64,000 bases of DNA from Actinomycetota bacterium (GCA_020161245.1 JAIUOK010000009.1:1-64000); one strand, 5' to 3'; shown: positions 17,971-27,495, counted from the first letter of the stretch. The notes: generated from the letters alone by a model not told the origin. Made by a program: numbers and translations.

Positions 17971-20433
17971 ATGCGCTTCGGCCACTTCGACGACGACGCC
18001 CGCGAGTACGTGATCACCACGCCGGAGACCCCGGCCCCCTGGATCAACTACCTGGGGTCCGAGCAGTTCTTCTCGCTGGTCTCCCACCAGGCCGGCGGCT
18101 ACAGCTTCTACCGCGACCCGCGTCTGCGCCGCCTCACCCGCTACCGCTACAACAACGTCCCGGCCGACGCCGGCGGGCGCTACCTCTACGTCAACGACGG
18201 CGGCGACGTGTGGACGCCGTCGTGGCTGCCGGTGAAGGCCCACCTCGACCGGTTCGAGGCCCGGCACGGACTCGGCTACTCGACCATCACGGGCGAGCGC
18301 GGCGGGCTCTCGGTGTCGACGACGCTGTTCGTACCGCTCGGCGAGGACGCCGAGGTGCAGCGCATCGCCGTCACCAACACCTCCGGCGCCGTCAAGGACC
18401 TCACGCTCTTCACGTTCGTGGAGTTCTGCCTCTGGAACGCCTACGACGACCAGACCAACTACCAGCGCAACCTCTCGATCGGCGAGGTCGAGGTCGAGCA
18501 GGACTCGCCGTACGGCTCGGCGATCTACCACCGCACCGAGTACCGCGAGCGCCGCGACCACTACGCCGTCCTCGGGATCAACACGCGCGCCGACGGGTTC
18601 GACACCGACCGCGACACCTTCGTGGGGCCGTTCAACTCCCTCGGGGAGGCGGCCGTGCCGCGCGCCGGCGCGTCGGCCGGCTCGGTCGCGTCGGGCTGGT
18701 ACCCCATCGGCTCCCACGCGGTGCGGCTGCGGCTCGAGCCCGGCGAGACGCGCGACCTCGTCGTCGTCCTCGGCTACGTCGAGAACCCAGAGGAGCACAA
18801 GTGGGCCGACGACGCCCACCAGGTGGTCGACAAGCGCCGCGCCCACGAGCTGCTCGGCCGTTTCGCCACCGCCGAGCACGCCGATGCCGCGCTCGCCGCC
18901 CTCAAGGAGCACTGGACGGGGCTGCTGTCGACGTACCGCGTCTCGAGCACCGACGAGAAGCTCGACCGGATGGTCAACATCTGGAACCAGTACCAGTGCA
19001 TGGTCACGTTCAACATGTCGCGCTCGGCGTCGTACTTCGAGACCGGCATCGGCCGCGGGATGGGCTTCCGCGACTCCAACCAGGACCTGCTCGGCTTCGT
19101 GCACCTCATCCCGGCGCGCGCCCGCGAGCGGATCCTCGACATCGCTGCCACGCAGTTCCCGGACGGCTCGGCGTACCACCAGTACCAGCCGCTCACCAAG
19201 CGCGGGAACCACGACATCGGCTCGGGCTTCAACGACGACCCGCTCTGGCTCATCGCCGCCGTCGCCGCCTACATCAAGGAGACCGGCGACTACTCGATCC
19301 TCGACGAGCAGGTGCCCTTCGACAACGACGAGTCGCTGGCCGCGCCCCTGTTCGAGCACCTCACCCGCTCGTTCGAGTTCACCGTCGACCACCGCGGCCC
19401 GCACGGCCTGCCGCTGATCGGCCGCGCCGACTGGAACGACTGCCTCAACCTCAACTGCTTCTCCACGACGCCAGGCGAGCCGTTCCAGACCACGGAGAAC
19501 AAGGCCGGCGGAGTCGCGGAGTCGGTGTTCATCGCCGCGCAGTTCGTCCTCTACGGCGCCGAGTACGCCGAGCTCGCCCGCCGGCACGGCCAGCCCGACG
19601 TCGCCTCGCGCGCCGAGAAGCTCGTCGACGAGATGCGCGACGCGGTCCGCGACTACGGCTGGGACGGATCGTGGTTCCTGCGCGCGTACGACTTCTTCGG
19701 CAACGCCGTCGGCACCGACGCCGAGCCCGAGGGCAAGATCTGGATCGAGCCGCAGGGCCTCGCCGTCATGGCCGGCCTCGGCTCCGAGACCGACACCCCC
19801 GACGGCCGCACCCGTGCCGAGCTCGCGCTCGACTCCGTCGAGGAGATGCTCGGCACGCCGCACGGCCTCGTGCTGCAGTACCCGGCGTACACGACGTACC
19901 AGGTGCAGCTCGGCGAGGTGTCGACGTACCCGCCCGGCTACAAGGAGAACGGCGGCATCTTCAGCCACAACAACCCGTGGGTGATCATCGCCGAGTGCCA
20001 GATCGGCCGCGGTGCGCAGGCATTCGACCACTACCGGCGCATCACCCCGGCGTACCGCGAGGAGATCTCCGACGTCCACCGCCAGGAGCCCTACGTCTAT
20101 GCGCAGATGATCGCCGGCAAGGAGGCCGTGCGGCACGGCGAGGCGAAGAACTCGTGGCTCACCGGCACCGCCGCCTGGACCTTCGTCGCGGTCTCGCAGC
20201 ACCTGCTCGGCGTGCGCCCCGACTACGACGGCCTCGTCGTCGACCCGCGCATCGGCGCCGACGTCCCGTCGTTCACCGTCACCCGCTCCATCCGCGGCGC
20301 GACCTACGAGATCCACGTCGAGCACACCGGCGCCGGCTCGCCGTCGCTCGTCGTCGACGGCGTGGCGATCGACGGCACCCTCGTCCCCTACGCCGCTTCC
20401 GGCTCGACGGTCCGCATCGACGTTACCGTCTGA
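17971..20433 (+). CDS. Cellobiose phosphorylase (GH94)
   Basis: 820 residues, almost exactly the length of the Cellulomonas gilvus enzyme. It phosphorolyses cellobiose to glucose and alpha-glucose 1-phosphate, saving one ATP. Domains: N-terminal beta-sandwich, linker helices, alpha/alpha-6 barrel, C-terminal beta layer. The catalytic acid is Asp490 in ADWNDC (485-490), the same number as in C. gilvus. Other signatures: [49 protein letters not shown]. Start ATG 17971 follows GAGGAGAG; the frame upstream is not used. No signal peptide, so it acts on imported disaccharide, but no importer gene is nearby. Convergent with a GH3 beta-glucosidase. Confidence 0.95.
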   Translation: MRFGHFDDDAREYVITTPETPAPWINYLGSEQFFSLVSHQAGGYSFYRDPRLRRLTRYRYNNVPADAGGRYLYVNDGGDVWTPSWLPVKAHLDRFEARHGLGYSTITGERGGLSVSTTLFVPLGEDAEVQRIAVTNTSGAVKDLTLFTFVEFCLWNAYDDQTNYQRNLSIGEVEVEQDSPYGSAIYHRTEYRERRDHYAVLGINTRADGFDTDRDTFVGPFNSLGEAAVPRAGASAGSVASGWYPIGSHAVRLRLEPGETRDLVVVLGYVENPEEHKWADDAHQVVDKRRAHELLGRFATAEHADAALAALKEHWTGLLSTYRVSSTDEKLDRMVNIWNQYQCMVTFNMSRSASYFETGIGRGMGFRDSNQDLLGFVHLIPARARERILDIAATQFPDGSAYHQYQPLTKRGNHDIGSGFNDDPLWLIAAVAAYIKETGDYSILDEQVPFDNDESLAAPLFEHLTRSFEFTVDHRGPHGLPLIGRADWNDCLNLNCFSTTPGEPFQTTENKAGGVAESVFIAAQFVLYGAEYAELARRHGQPDVASRAEKLVDEMRDAVRDYGWDGSWFLRAYDFFGNAVGTDAEPEGKIWIEPQGLAVMAGLGSETDTPDGRTRAELALDSVEEMLGTPHGLVLQYPAYTTYQVQLGEVSTYPPGYKENGGIFSHNNPWVIIAECQIGRGAQAFDHYRRITPAYREEISDVHRQEPYVYAQMIAGKEAVRHGEAKNSWLTGTAAWTFVAVSQHLLGVRPDYDGLVVDPRIGADVPSFTVTRSIRGATYEIHVEHTGAGSPSLVVDGVAIDGTLVPYAASGSTVRIDVTV

Positions 20434-20498
20434 ACCGGCGCGAGCTCGATCGGCACACCGCGAGCCGCGATGTGCTTGGCGCCCACTCAGGAGGCGCG

Positions 20499-20542
20499 TT
20501 GGGGGTCGAATCGCGTCGCAGAGAGCGCGTTTCGACCCCCAA
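20499..20542. repeat. 44-nt palindromic repeat, copy 1
   Basis: Outer arms TTGGGGGTCGAA and TTCGACCCCCAA (12 bp, perfect), one mismatch, then CGCG/CGCG, with a loop TCGCAGAGAG. It is one of two near-identical units with a 61-nt period located between convergent genes, so it may also terminate transcription. Confidence 0.8.
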
Positions 20543-20559
20543 CCAGAACATGCCCCGAG

Positions 20560-20603
20560 CTGGGGGTCCGATCGTGTCGTAGAGAGCGCGATCCGACCCC
20601 CAA
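20560..20603. repeat. 44-nt palindromic repeat, copy 2
   Basis: Outer arms TGGGGGTC and GACCCCCA, one mismatch, then GATCG/CGATC, with the shared AGAGAGCGCG loop-side sequence. Differences from copy 1 include paired positions that change while the fold is kept. The rest of the intergenic region (20604-20745) shows nothing recognisable. Confidence 0.8.
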
Positions 20604-20745
20604 CGCGAAGCAGAGGGGCGCCGCTTGCGCTGTGGCCGGCCCCGTCGGCCCGTCGCCTCGCGCTGGCGGTTCGCGATCGGGTGGTCGTTCGCTCGCCTGG
20701 CGGCTCGCTACCTCCCCACCAGATCGCGGGGACCACCAGACCGCG

Positions 20746-23022
20746 TTACACCACCGTGAAGGGGGCGCGGAGGAGGTCGCGGTCGCGGGAGCTGCGGCCG
20801 ACGAGGAGCTCGAAGTCGCCCGGCTCGACGACGCGCCGGCCGTCGGCGGTGACGAGGGTGCAGGCCGACGCCGGCAGCTCGAGGGCGACCGCCACGGACG
20901 CACCCGGCTCGACGGAGACCTGGCGCCAGGCCTTGAGCTCCTTGTCGGCCCACGTGACGCTCGTGACCAGGTCGGAGATGTAGACCTGCACGGTCTCGAG
21001 CGAGGGCCGAGATCCGGTGTTGGTCACGGTGATCTCGGCGCGCAGGATGCCGTCGGGGGCGACCGTCGCATCCAGCACGCGGAGGTCGGAGTACGACACA
21101 GCCGAGTACGACAGACCCTCGCCGAAGGCGAACAGCGGGTCCTGGGTGAGGTCGGCGTAGCGGTTGCCGTGCTGGCCGCGCACGGTGTTGTAGTACGACG
21201 GCTGCTGGCCGACGTGGCGCGGGATCGTGATCGGCAGGCGACCGGTCGGCTCGACCAGTCCGAGGACCAGCTCGGCAACGGCCTGCCCGCCGCGCATACC
21301 GGGGTTGAAGGCCTCGATGATCGCTGCGGCCTCGAGAGCCGACGGCGGCAGCGTCGACGGCTTGCCCTGCACCAGGACGACGACGGTCGGGGTTCCCGTC
21401 GCGACGACGGCGTCGAGCAGCGCGACCTGCGCGCCCTGCAGCTCGAGGGTCGCCGTCGACTTGTACTCGCCCGTCAGCTGGATGGTGTCGCCGAGGACGA
21501 CGACGGCGAGGTCGGCCGACGTCGCTGCCGACACGGCCTCGGCCAGCAGGGCGTCGTCGACGGCAGCGGGGCTGAACATGAGCGGCCGCGGCTCGCCGTC
21601 GGGGTAGTGGGAGCCGGCAGGGTCCTCGACGAGCGTCTGGATGTCGCCGCCGCGCGCGTAGGTGACGGTCCACTCGGACGGCGCCACTGCCCGGAACCCG
21701 TCGAGCACCGTCTGCACGGTCTCGCGCGGGTGGCCGTCGGGCTGCATCCAGGGCGCCTGGCCCGAGGCGCCGGCCCAGTCGCCGAGGGTCGAGTGCGGAT
21801 CGTCGGCGTTGGGCCCGATGACGGCGATCGACCGCGCTGGCCCGTCGGAGACGGCGCGGCCCGACGCATCGGCGGCCAACCCGCCGGCGAAGGGCAGCGT
21901 CCCGTCGTTGGTGAGCAGCACCAGGCTGCGCCGCGCCACCTCGAGGTTGAGCTCGCGGTGCTCCGGTGACGCGATCACGGCGGCCTGGCGCTCGAGGTCG
22001 GGCCCGCGCGCGTCCTCGAACAGGCCGAGCTCGAACTTCAGCCGCAGGATGCGCCGCACCGCGGCGTCGATGAGCGACTCGTCGAGCAGGCCGCGGGCCA
22101 CCGCCTCCTGCGCGCCCTCGAAGAACTGGGGCGTCGTCATGACGAGGTCGTTGCCGGCGCGGACGGCGACAGCCGCGGCCTCGACGTAGTCGGCGCAGAC
22201 CTTCTGCTCGTAGACCATCCGGCCGACGTTGTCCCAGTCGGTGATGAGGGTGCCGGTGAAGCCCCACTCCCCCTTGAGCACCTCGTCGAGCAGCCAGCTG
22301 TTGGCGGTGATGGGCACGCCGTCCATCGACTGGTAGCCGAGCATGAAGGTGCGGCAGCCCTCGCGCGCGACGCGCTCGAACGGCGGCAGGAACCACGAGC
22401 GCAGCTTGCGGCGGCTGATGTCGGCCTCGCTCGCGTCGCGGCCGCCCTGGGTCTCGGAGTAGCCCGCGAAGTGCTTGGCGCACGCCAGGATCGCGGTCGG
22501 GTCGAGCAGGCCGTCGCCCTGGTAGCCGCGGACCATCGCAGACGCGAGCTCGCCCAGGACGACGGGGTCCTCGCCGAACGTCTCGTCCACGCGTCCCCAC
22601 CGCAGGTCGCGGGCGATGCAGAGCACCGGCGAGAACGTCCAGTGGATGCCGGTGGCCGACACCTCGACGGCGGTCGCGCGGGCGGCCCGCTCCACCAGGT
22701 CGGCGTCCCACGAGCAGGCCATCGCCAGCTGCGTGGGGAAGATCGTGGCGCCCGGCCAGAAGGAGTGGCCGTGGATGCAGTCGTCGGCGGTGAGCAGCGG
22801 GATGCCGAGGCGCGTCTGCGACGCGAGCTCGATCGCGCGGTCCATCCGCTCCGGCGGGCAGTGCAGGATCGAGCCGACCCTCTTCGCCGACACGATGTCG
22901 TCGAGATCGCCCCGCGCGTCGAGCTGCAGCATCTGCCCGACCTTCTCGGGCAGCTCCATCCGCGGGATCAGGTCGTCGAGCCGCTCGTCGACGGACAGGG
23001 ACGCGTCCTGGTAGGGCAGCAC
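20746..23022 (-). CDS. Glycoside hydrolase family 3 beta-glucosidase
   Basis: 758 residues from the GTG at 23022, chosen because GAGGAG lies 8 nt upstream and the product then starts MLPYQDASLSVDERLDDL as in relatives; a frame to GTG 23070 adds 16 Arg-rich residues and has no ribosome binding site. N-terminal (beta/alpha)8 domain with GRVDETFGEDP, KHFAGYSE (183-190) and the nucleophile Asp262 in TLITDWDNVGRM; then the (alpha/beta)6 domain and a C-terminal fibronectin-like domain (TVTNTGSRPSLETVQVYI). No signal peptide, so it is probably intracellular. It hydrolyses beta-glucosides such as cellobiose and complements the convergent phosphorylase. It lies 76 bp behind the TDT exporter in the same direction. 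Confidence 0.93.
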   Translation of the reverse strand: MLPYQDASLSVDERLDDLIPRMELPEKVGQMLQLDARGDLDDIVSAKRVGSILHCPPERMDRAIELASQTRLGIPLLTADDCIHGHSFWPGATIFPTQLAMACSWDADLVERAARATAVEVSATGIHWTFSPVLCIARDLRWGRVDETFGEDPVVLGELASAMVRGYQGDGLLDPTAILACAKHFAGYSETQGGRDASEADISRRKLRSWFLPPFERVAREGCRTFMLGYQSMDGVPITANSWLLDEVLKGEWGFTGTLITDWDNVGRMVYEQKVCADYVEAAAVAVRAGNDLVMTTPQFFEGAQEAVARGLLDESLIDAAVRRILRLKFELGLFEDARGPDLERQAAVIASPEHRELNLEVARRSLVLLTNDGTLPFAGGLAADASGRAVSDGPARSIAVIGPNADDPHSTLGDWAGASGQAPWMQPDGHPRETVQTVLDGFRAVAPSEWTVTYARGGDIQTLVEDPAGSHYPDGEPRPLMFSPAAVDDALLAEAVSAATSADLAVVVLGDTIQLTGEYKSTATLELQGAQVALLDAVVATGTPTVVVLVQGKPSTLPPSALEAAAIIEAFNPGMRGGQAVAELVLGLVEPTGRLPITIPRHVGQQPSYYNTVRGQHGNRYADLTQDPLFAFGEGLSYSAVSYSDLRVLDATVAPDGILRAEITVTNTGSRPSLETVQVYISDLVTSVTWADKELKAWRQVSVEPGASVAVALELPASACTLVTADGRRVVEPGDFELLVGRSSRDRDLLRAPFTVV

Positions 23023-23098
23023 CGCGGGGCTCCTCGCTGCACGCCGTCGGGCGCGGCGCGCCGTCGTCACGCTACCGGCGGTGCGAGGCGCGCGGGCG

Positions 23099-24190
23099 TC
23101 AGCGGGCGAAGGCCTTCCCGGAGCGGACGGCTCCGACGGTCTGCGCGGCGAGGCGGGCCCACACCACGACGGCCACGACGAACCCGACGGCTCCGGCCAC
23201 CTGCAGCACGGGTGCGTCCCAGGTGCGGCCGAGCTCGACGGTCAGCGCCGTCATCGCACCGGTGGGGAACGCGAAGCCCCAGCTGCCGACGTGGAAGGGC
23301 AGCCCGCCCGAGGCGCGGGACGTGGTCGCCAGGACGCGCCCGGCGAACACCGCCCACCACGTGCCGAGCCCCCACACGCCCGTGGCGACCACGAGCCCCG
23401 CCCAGGGCAGCACCTCGGCAGTCGCGCCACCAGCGGCGACTCCGGTCATGCGCGCGGTCGCCAGCAGCCCGAGGCCGCCCGCGCCGGCAGGAGCCAGCCA
23501 GATCCACCACGTCGCCGCCTGGTGCGACGGAGGCGGCGGCGCGGTGACCAGGCGCGAGGCGATGACGGGCGCCAGCAGCAGGAAGAGCAGGAAGCCGGCC
23601 CCCACGGACGCGGCGGCGAGCACCAGCCAGGACGTCGAGCGCCACGCCGGCTCGAGGGCCACCAGGCGCACGACGACGCTGGGCACCAGGACCAGCACCA
23701 CGATCGGGATGAACCAGGCGCCGGTCATCGCCTCGGCCGGGACCTGCTCCTTGCCGATCACGCCGGAGAAGAAGGCGATCCCGAGCGCGACCGCACCGAC
23801 CAGCCCCACCGCCATGAGTGCGGCGACGAGCCAGGCGGTCCACGTCGGCAGCCACCCGATGACCGCCAGCTGCGCGAGCGCCAGCCCGGTGACGAGCAGC
23901 GCCGCGGGCACGGTGCCGTACAGGGCGCCGAGCCCCGGGTGCGCGAGGTCCGCGCCGGCGGCGTCGCGGTGGCGGAGCGAGCGGCGGAGGTAGGGCACGA
24001 GCAGCACGGGCAGGAGCACGACCGCGACGAGTGCCAGCGCCGCGCCGACGGCTTCGTCGATGCGCAACGACGGCAACGGGTCGACGAGGCCGGCGACGGC
24101 CACACCAGCGGTCCCGAGCACCACGCCCATCCAGCCCGGATGCCAGGTCGACACCCTCGAGGGCGCGTGCTCGGCCGTGCCGGAGCTCAT
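23099..24190 (-). CDS. TDT family membrane transporter (SLAC1/TehA/Ssu1-type fold)
   Basis: 363 residues with about ten hydrophobic helices. The opening VSTWHPGWMGVVLGTAGVA and the central EQVPAEAMTGAWFIPIVVLVLVPS are typical of the tellurite-resistance/dicarboxylate transporter family, whose members include malate carriers, TehA and the fungal sulfite pump Ssu1. The ATG overlaps the stop of the LmbE gene in ATGA, so it belongs to the sulfur operon. In that setting sulfite or another small sulfur anion is a better guess than dicarboxylate; this is inference from context. Confidence 0.85.
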   Translation of the reverse strand: MSSGTAEHAPSRVSTWHPGWMGVVLGTAGVAVAGLVDPLPSLRIDEAVGAALALVAVVLLPVLLVPYLRRSLRHRDAAGADLAHPGLGALYGTVPAALLVTGLALAQLAVIGWLPTWTAWLVAALMAVGLVGAVALGIAFFSGVIGKEQVPAEAMTGAWFIPIVVLVLVPSVVVRLVALEPAWRSTSWLVLAAASVGAGFLLFLLLAPVIASRLVTAPPPPSHQAATWWIWLAPAGAGGLGLLATARMTGVAAGGATAEVLPWAGLVVATGVWGLGTWWAVFAGRVLATTSRASGGLPFHVGSWGFAFPTGAMTALTVELGRTWDAPVLQVAGAVGFVVAVVVWARLAAQTVGAVRSGKAFAR

Positions 24191-24888
24191 GACGTGCACT
24201 CCCGCACCGTTGCCGCCTCGACGCCGAACGGCAGGGAGGCACGGCCGGTGCTGTGGAGGTAGCGCAGGTGCTCGCGGTCGCCGAGCAGCTCGAGCCGGCG
24301 CCACAGCGGGCTGCCTGGCACCGCCTGGCTCGGGTGCTCCTGCACCGCCTCGAGCTGCGTCGACCGGTCGACGGCGACGGTCACCTGGACAGCGTCGTCC
24401 GGCACTCCGGCGAACATCGCCATCCCCTCGTCCGCCATCACGTCGGTAACCGATGCGGGCAGCGTCCAGGCGACGACGTCGATGTTGTGCCGGCGGCCGA
24501 CAGCCACAGCGGCGCGCGTGGCCGCCTGATGGTCCGGGTGGCCGGTGATCCCATTGGGGTCGAACACGAGCAGGACGTCGGGGTGGAACGACCCGACCGC
24601 GGCAGCGACGTCCGCGGTCACCTTCGCCTGGTCGGAGGCGACGGCGCCGTCGGGGTGGTCGAGCAGCCGCACCCAGCACAGCCCGAGCCGCTTGGCCGCG
24701 GCGCGGAGCTCGCGCTCGCGGATCTCGCGCAGGTCGCCCTCGACGCCGTGCAGCGTCGAGGCCTCGCCGTGGGTGAGGCACAGCACGCCGGCACGGGAAC
24801 CCGCTGCTGACGCCGAGGACAGCAGGGCCCCCAGGCCGAAGGACTCGTCGTCCGGGTGGGCGACGACGGCGAGCACGGACGAGCGCAT
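24187..24888 (-). CDS. LmbE/PIG-L family deacetylase or amidase
   Basis: 233 residues. Zinc motif AHPDDESFGLG (9-19: His10, Asp12-Asp13) and the second site GHPDHQA around residue 125 are those of the LmbE fold, which includes MshB (GlcNAc-inositol deacetylase) and Mca (mycothiol S-conjugate amidase). It is shorter than both and more like the general PIG-L group. A separate Mca is encoded at 42640-43581. It sits 8 bp behind the TSUP gene and overlaps the TDT gene by 4 bp inside the sulfur operon, which makes a thiol conjugate substrate (for example a mycothiol adduct) plausible but unproven. Confidence 0.85.
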   Translation of the reverse strand: MRSSVLAVVAHPDDESFGLGALLSSASAAGSRAGVLCLTHGEASTLHGVEGDLREIRERELRAAAKRLGLCWVRLLDHPDGAVASDQAKVTADVAAAVGSFHPDVLLVFDPNGITGHPDHQAATRAAVAVGRRHNIDVVAWTLPASVTDVMADEGMAMFAGVPDDAVQVTVAVDRSTQLEAVQEHPSQAVPGSPLWRRLELLGDREHLRYLHSTGRASLPFGVEAATVRECTS

Positions 24889-24896
24889 GGTGATCC

Positions 24897-25655
24897 TCAG
24901 GAGGCGATGGACAGGACGACGACCTCGTAGCCGGCCGCGATGACGAGCAGGACTCCGAATGCGCGCTGCAGGGCGAGGGTGGGAACGCGCGACTGCAGCA
25001 GCGCTCCGACGACGGCTCCGGTCGCCGCTGCCGCCGACACGGTCAGGGTGAGCGGCCCGTCGAGGTGGCTCGTGCCGTGCGCAAGGAACGCGATGGTGAC
25101 GTTGACGAGGATGACGAGCAGGGCCGTGGCGCTGGCGCGCTTCATCGGCATCCGCAGTGCCAGCACCAGCGCGGGAACCGCGACGAAGCCGCCGCCGACA
25201 CCGAAGAAGCCGGTGATGAGCCCGACGCCGGTGGCATAGAGCAGGACGGTGCCCCACCGGGGATCGGGCAGCGGTTCGTCGTCGTCGGGCGAGGACGATG
25301 CCGGCCGGCGGCGGAGCATGCCCCACGCCGCCACGAGCAGCAGCACGACGAAGCCGGCGAGCTGGATGCGGTCGTCGACGGCGAAGGCCAGCCTCGAGCC
25401 CGCGATGGCGCCGGCGGAGCCGAGCAGGCCGAAGATCAGGCCGATGCGCCAGTCGACGCGGCCCGACCTCGCATGCATCGCCAGGCCCGCGGCCGCACCG
25501 ATCCCCACGACGACGAGCGACGTGGTGGACGCGGCGTCCATCGTCTGCCCCATCGCGAGGAGCAACGGCACCGCGAGGATGCCGCCGCCGCCGCCGAGCA
25601 GCCCCAGGAGAAGACCCAGGGCCAGCCCGACGGCGAGCGGCAGCATCAGCGACAT
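24897..25655 (-). CDS. TSUP (TauE/SafE) family sulfur-anion exporter
   Basis: 252 residues, eight hydrophobic helices in two repeats. Each repeat begins with the family's glycine-rich motif: GLLLGLLGGGGGILAVPLLL (residues 13-32) and LITGFFGVGGGFVAVPALVL. A charged cytoplasmic loop (PASSSPDDDEPLPDP) joins the halves. Members export sulfite, sulfoacetate or thiosulfate. The gene lies 10 bp behind a rhodanese and follows a metallo-beta-lactamase-rhodanese protein, the classic layout for removing sulfite formed by persulfide oxidation. Confidence 0.9.
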   Translation of the reverse strand: MSLMLPLAVGLALGLLLGLLGGGGGILAVPLLLAMGQTMDAASTTSLVVVGIGAAAGLAMHARSGRVDWRIGLIFGLLGSAGAIAGSRLAFAVDDRIQLAGFVVLLLVAAWGMLRRRPASSSPDDDEPLPDPRWGTVLLYATGVGLITGFFGVGGGFVAVPALVLALRMPMKRASATALLVILVNVTIAFLAHGTSHLDGPLTLTVSAAAATGAVVGALLQSRVPTLALQRAFGVLLVIAAGYEVVVLSIAS

Positions 25656-25665
25656 CGCAGCGGCC

Positions 25666-26010
25666 TCAGGCGATCCGACCTGCGGCGCCGGTGGAGGTGA
25701 CGACCCTGCCGCCGACGGCCTGCCAGCCGTTCATGCCGCCGTCGACGGAGTAGGCGTCGCAGCCGCGCGGAGCGAGCAGGGTGACGGCCTGCTTCGAGCG
25801 GTTGCCGCTGCGGCAGATCGCCAGCACCCGTCGCCCGCGGTAGTCCGGCAGGGAGGCCGTGGCCAGCGAGCTCAGCGGGACGTGGATCGCCTGCGGCGCG
25901 TGCCCGGCATCCCACTCGGCCTGCTCGCGGACGTCGACCAGGACGGCGCCCTCGGAGACCCAGCGCAGGGCCTCGCCCGCGTCCACGGTCGGGATGGTGT
26001 TCGCAGTCAT
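25666..26010 (-). CDS. Single-domain rhodanese (sulfurtransferase)
   Basis: 114 residues. Active-site loop CRSGNRS (Cys66-Ser72) preceded by the CDC25-like strand LVDVREQAEWDAGHAPQAIHVPL. It would carry sulfane sulfur as a Cys66 persulfide and pass it to thiols or thioredoxin. ATG at 26010 has AGGAG 7 nt upstream. Nine bases separate it from the MBL-rhodanese gene, so the two proteins are made together and probably exchange persulfide. Confidence 0.93.
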   Translation of the reverse strand: MTANTIPTVDAGEALRWVSEGAVLVDVREQAEWDAGHAPQAIHVPLSSLATASLPDYRGRRVLAICRSGNRSKQAVTLLAPRGCDAYSVDGGMNGWQAVGGRVVTSTGAAGRIA

Positions 26011-26019
26011 CTCGCTCTC

Positions 26020-27495
26020 CTAGTCTGCGTAGGCGGCGCCGAGGGTGGCGACGTCCACCTGCTCGGCCGGGGTCCAGGCGCGGATGGTGCGCGCGGTCGC
26101 GACGTCGGCATCGACGTGCACGACCGGCACTCCGGCGCGGTCGAGGAGCGACGCCGCCGCGGACGCCCGGAAGCCGGAGCCGCAGTAGATCCACACGGTT
26201 GCGTCGCGGCCGGCGTGGGCGGCGGCCTTCGACCACGTGGCGATCTCGTCGGCTCGCGCGAGCAGCTCGTGCAGCGGCACCAGGCGGGCGCCGGTGACAT
26301 GGCCCTGGACCCACTCGGTGCGGCGGCGGGAGTCGACCACGATGAGCTCGGGGTCCGCGGCGAGGGCGGCGTCCAGCTCCGAGAAGTCGGCACGGCGGTA
26401 CGACACGACGTCGCCCGCCTCGAGCGCCCACTGCGCGGGCGCGCCGTCGGCGAAGGCGACGGGCCGGTCGATGCCGATGCGCACGAGCTCGCGCTGCATC
26501 GCGGTGACCTGCTCCGGGGTGTCGCCCAGCAGCGTGAGCGGGGTGCCCCACGGGATGATCCAGCCGAGGTAGGTCACGGCGTTGCCGTTGCCGTCGAAGG
26601 ACAGCGTGCCGCGCAGGTGGCCCTCGGCGAAGACGCGGCGCGAGCGCAGGTCGACGACCCACTCGCCGGCGTCGATGCGTCGGCGCAGCTCGGCGGCGTC
26701 GGCCCGCTCGGGCAGCGACAGGTCGATCGGCCCCGGGCCGGCCTGGTTCGCGGGGCCCATGTGGGCGTAGTAGGCCGGGTAGGCGTCGAGGCCGGCGATG
26801 AGCTCGGTGACGAACTCGTCCTCGTCCACCGTGCACGCGGGGTTGGCTGCGGCCTGCTGGGCGATGGTCGACTCGAGGCCCACCGTGGCGGTGGCCGAGC
26901 AGAACGATCCGAAGCCGTGGGTCGGCATGACGGCGGCGTCGGCAGCGACCTCCTGGGCCAGGCGGCGGACGCTGTGCCACTGCGCGTGGGCCAGCTCGTG
27001 GGTGTGGTCGGGCCCGATGAGGTCGGGGCGACCCACGCTGCCGAACAGCATGGACCCGCCGGTGAAGGCAGCCGCGTCCGCCCCGTCGACAGCGACGACG
27101 TAGGAGAGGTGCTGAGGGGTGTGGCCGGGGGTGTGGATCGCCCGCCACTGCATGGGGCCGCTCTCGAAGGTGTCGCCGTCGGCGAGCTGCTCGGCGTCGT
27201 AGGCGAGCTCGTACCCGGCCGGCACGACGTAGACGGCGCCGAGCTGCTCGGCGAGCACCTTGCCGCCGGAGACGTAGTCGTTGTGGATGTGCGTCTCGAC
27301 CACGTGCGTGACGGTGAGGCCGTGCTCGGCCAGCACCGCCTCCACGCGGTCGATGTCGCGCTGCGGGTCGACGACCACGGCGGAGCCGTCGAGGTGGACC
27401 ACGTAGGAGCGGTCGCCGAGGTTGGGCGTCTCGAGGACGACGATCCCGGGCGTGGCAGCGGCGGTGCCGTGGGCGGTGCCGGCAAGGGCGGTCAT
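26020..27495 (-). CDS. Metallo-beta-lactamase fold persulfide dioxygenase-like protein with two rhodanese domains
   Basis: 491 residues from ATG 27495 (GGAGGA 9 nt upstream). Residues 15-255 are an MBL domain of the ETHE1/BLH group: THIHNDYVSGG (68-78) and later HTPGHTPQHLSYV and PTHGFGSFCS. The first motif has His69, His71 and Asp73 but Tyr74 where classic MBL enzymes have a second His after Asp. A first rhodanese domain (about 270-355) lacks the active cysteine; the second (about 370-480) keeps it in YCGSGFRAS. It likely oxidises low-molecular persulfides to sulfite or transfers their sulfur. Downstream come rhodanese and a TSUP exporter. Confidence 0.9.
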   Translation of the reverse strand: MTALAGTAHGTAAATPGIVVLETPNLGDRSYVVHLDGSAVVVDPQRDIDRVEAVLAEHGLTVTHVVETHIHNDYVSGGKVLAEQLGAVYVVPAGYELAYDAEQLADGDTFESGPMQWRAIHTPGHTPQHLSYVVAVDGADAAAFTGGSMLFGSVGRPDLIGPDHTHELAHAQWHSVRRLAQEVAADAAVMPTHGFGSFCSATATVGLESTIAQQAAANPACTVDEDEFVTELIAGLDAYPAYYAHMGPANQAGPGPIDLSLPERADAAELRRRIDAGEWVVDLRSRRVFAEGHLRGTLSFDGNGNAVTYLGWIIPWGTPLTLLGDTPEQVTAMQRELVRIGIDRPVAFADGAPAQWALEAGDVVSYRRADFSELDAALAADPELIVVDSRRRTEWVQGHVTGARLVPLHELLARADEIATWSKAAAHAGRDATVWIYCGSGFRASAAASLLDRAGVPVVHVDADVATARTIRAWTPAEQVDVATLGAAYAD

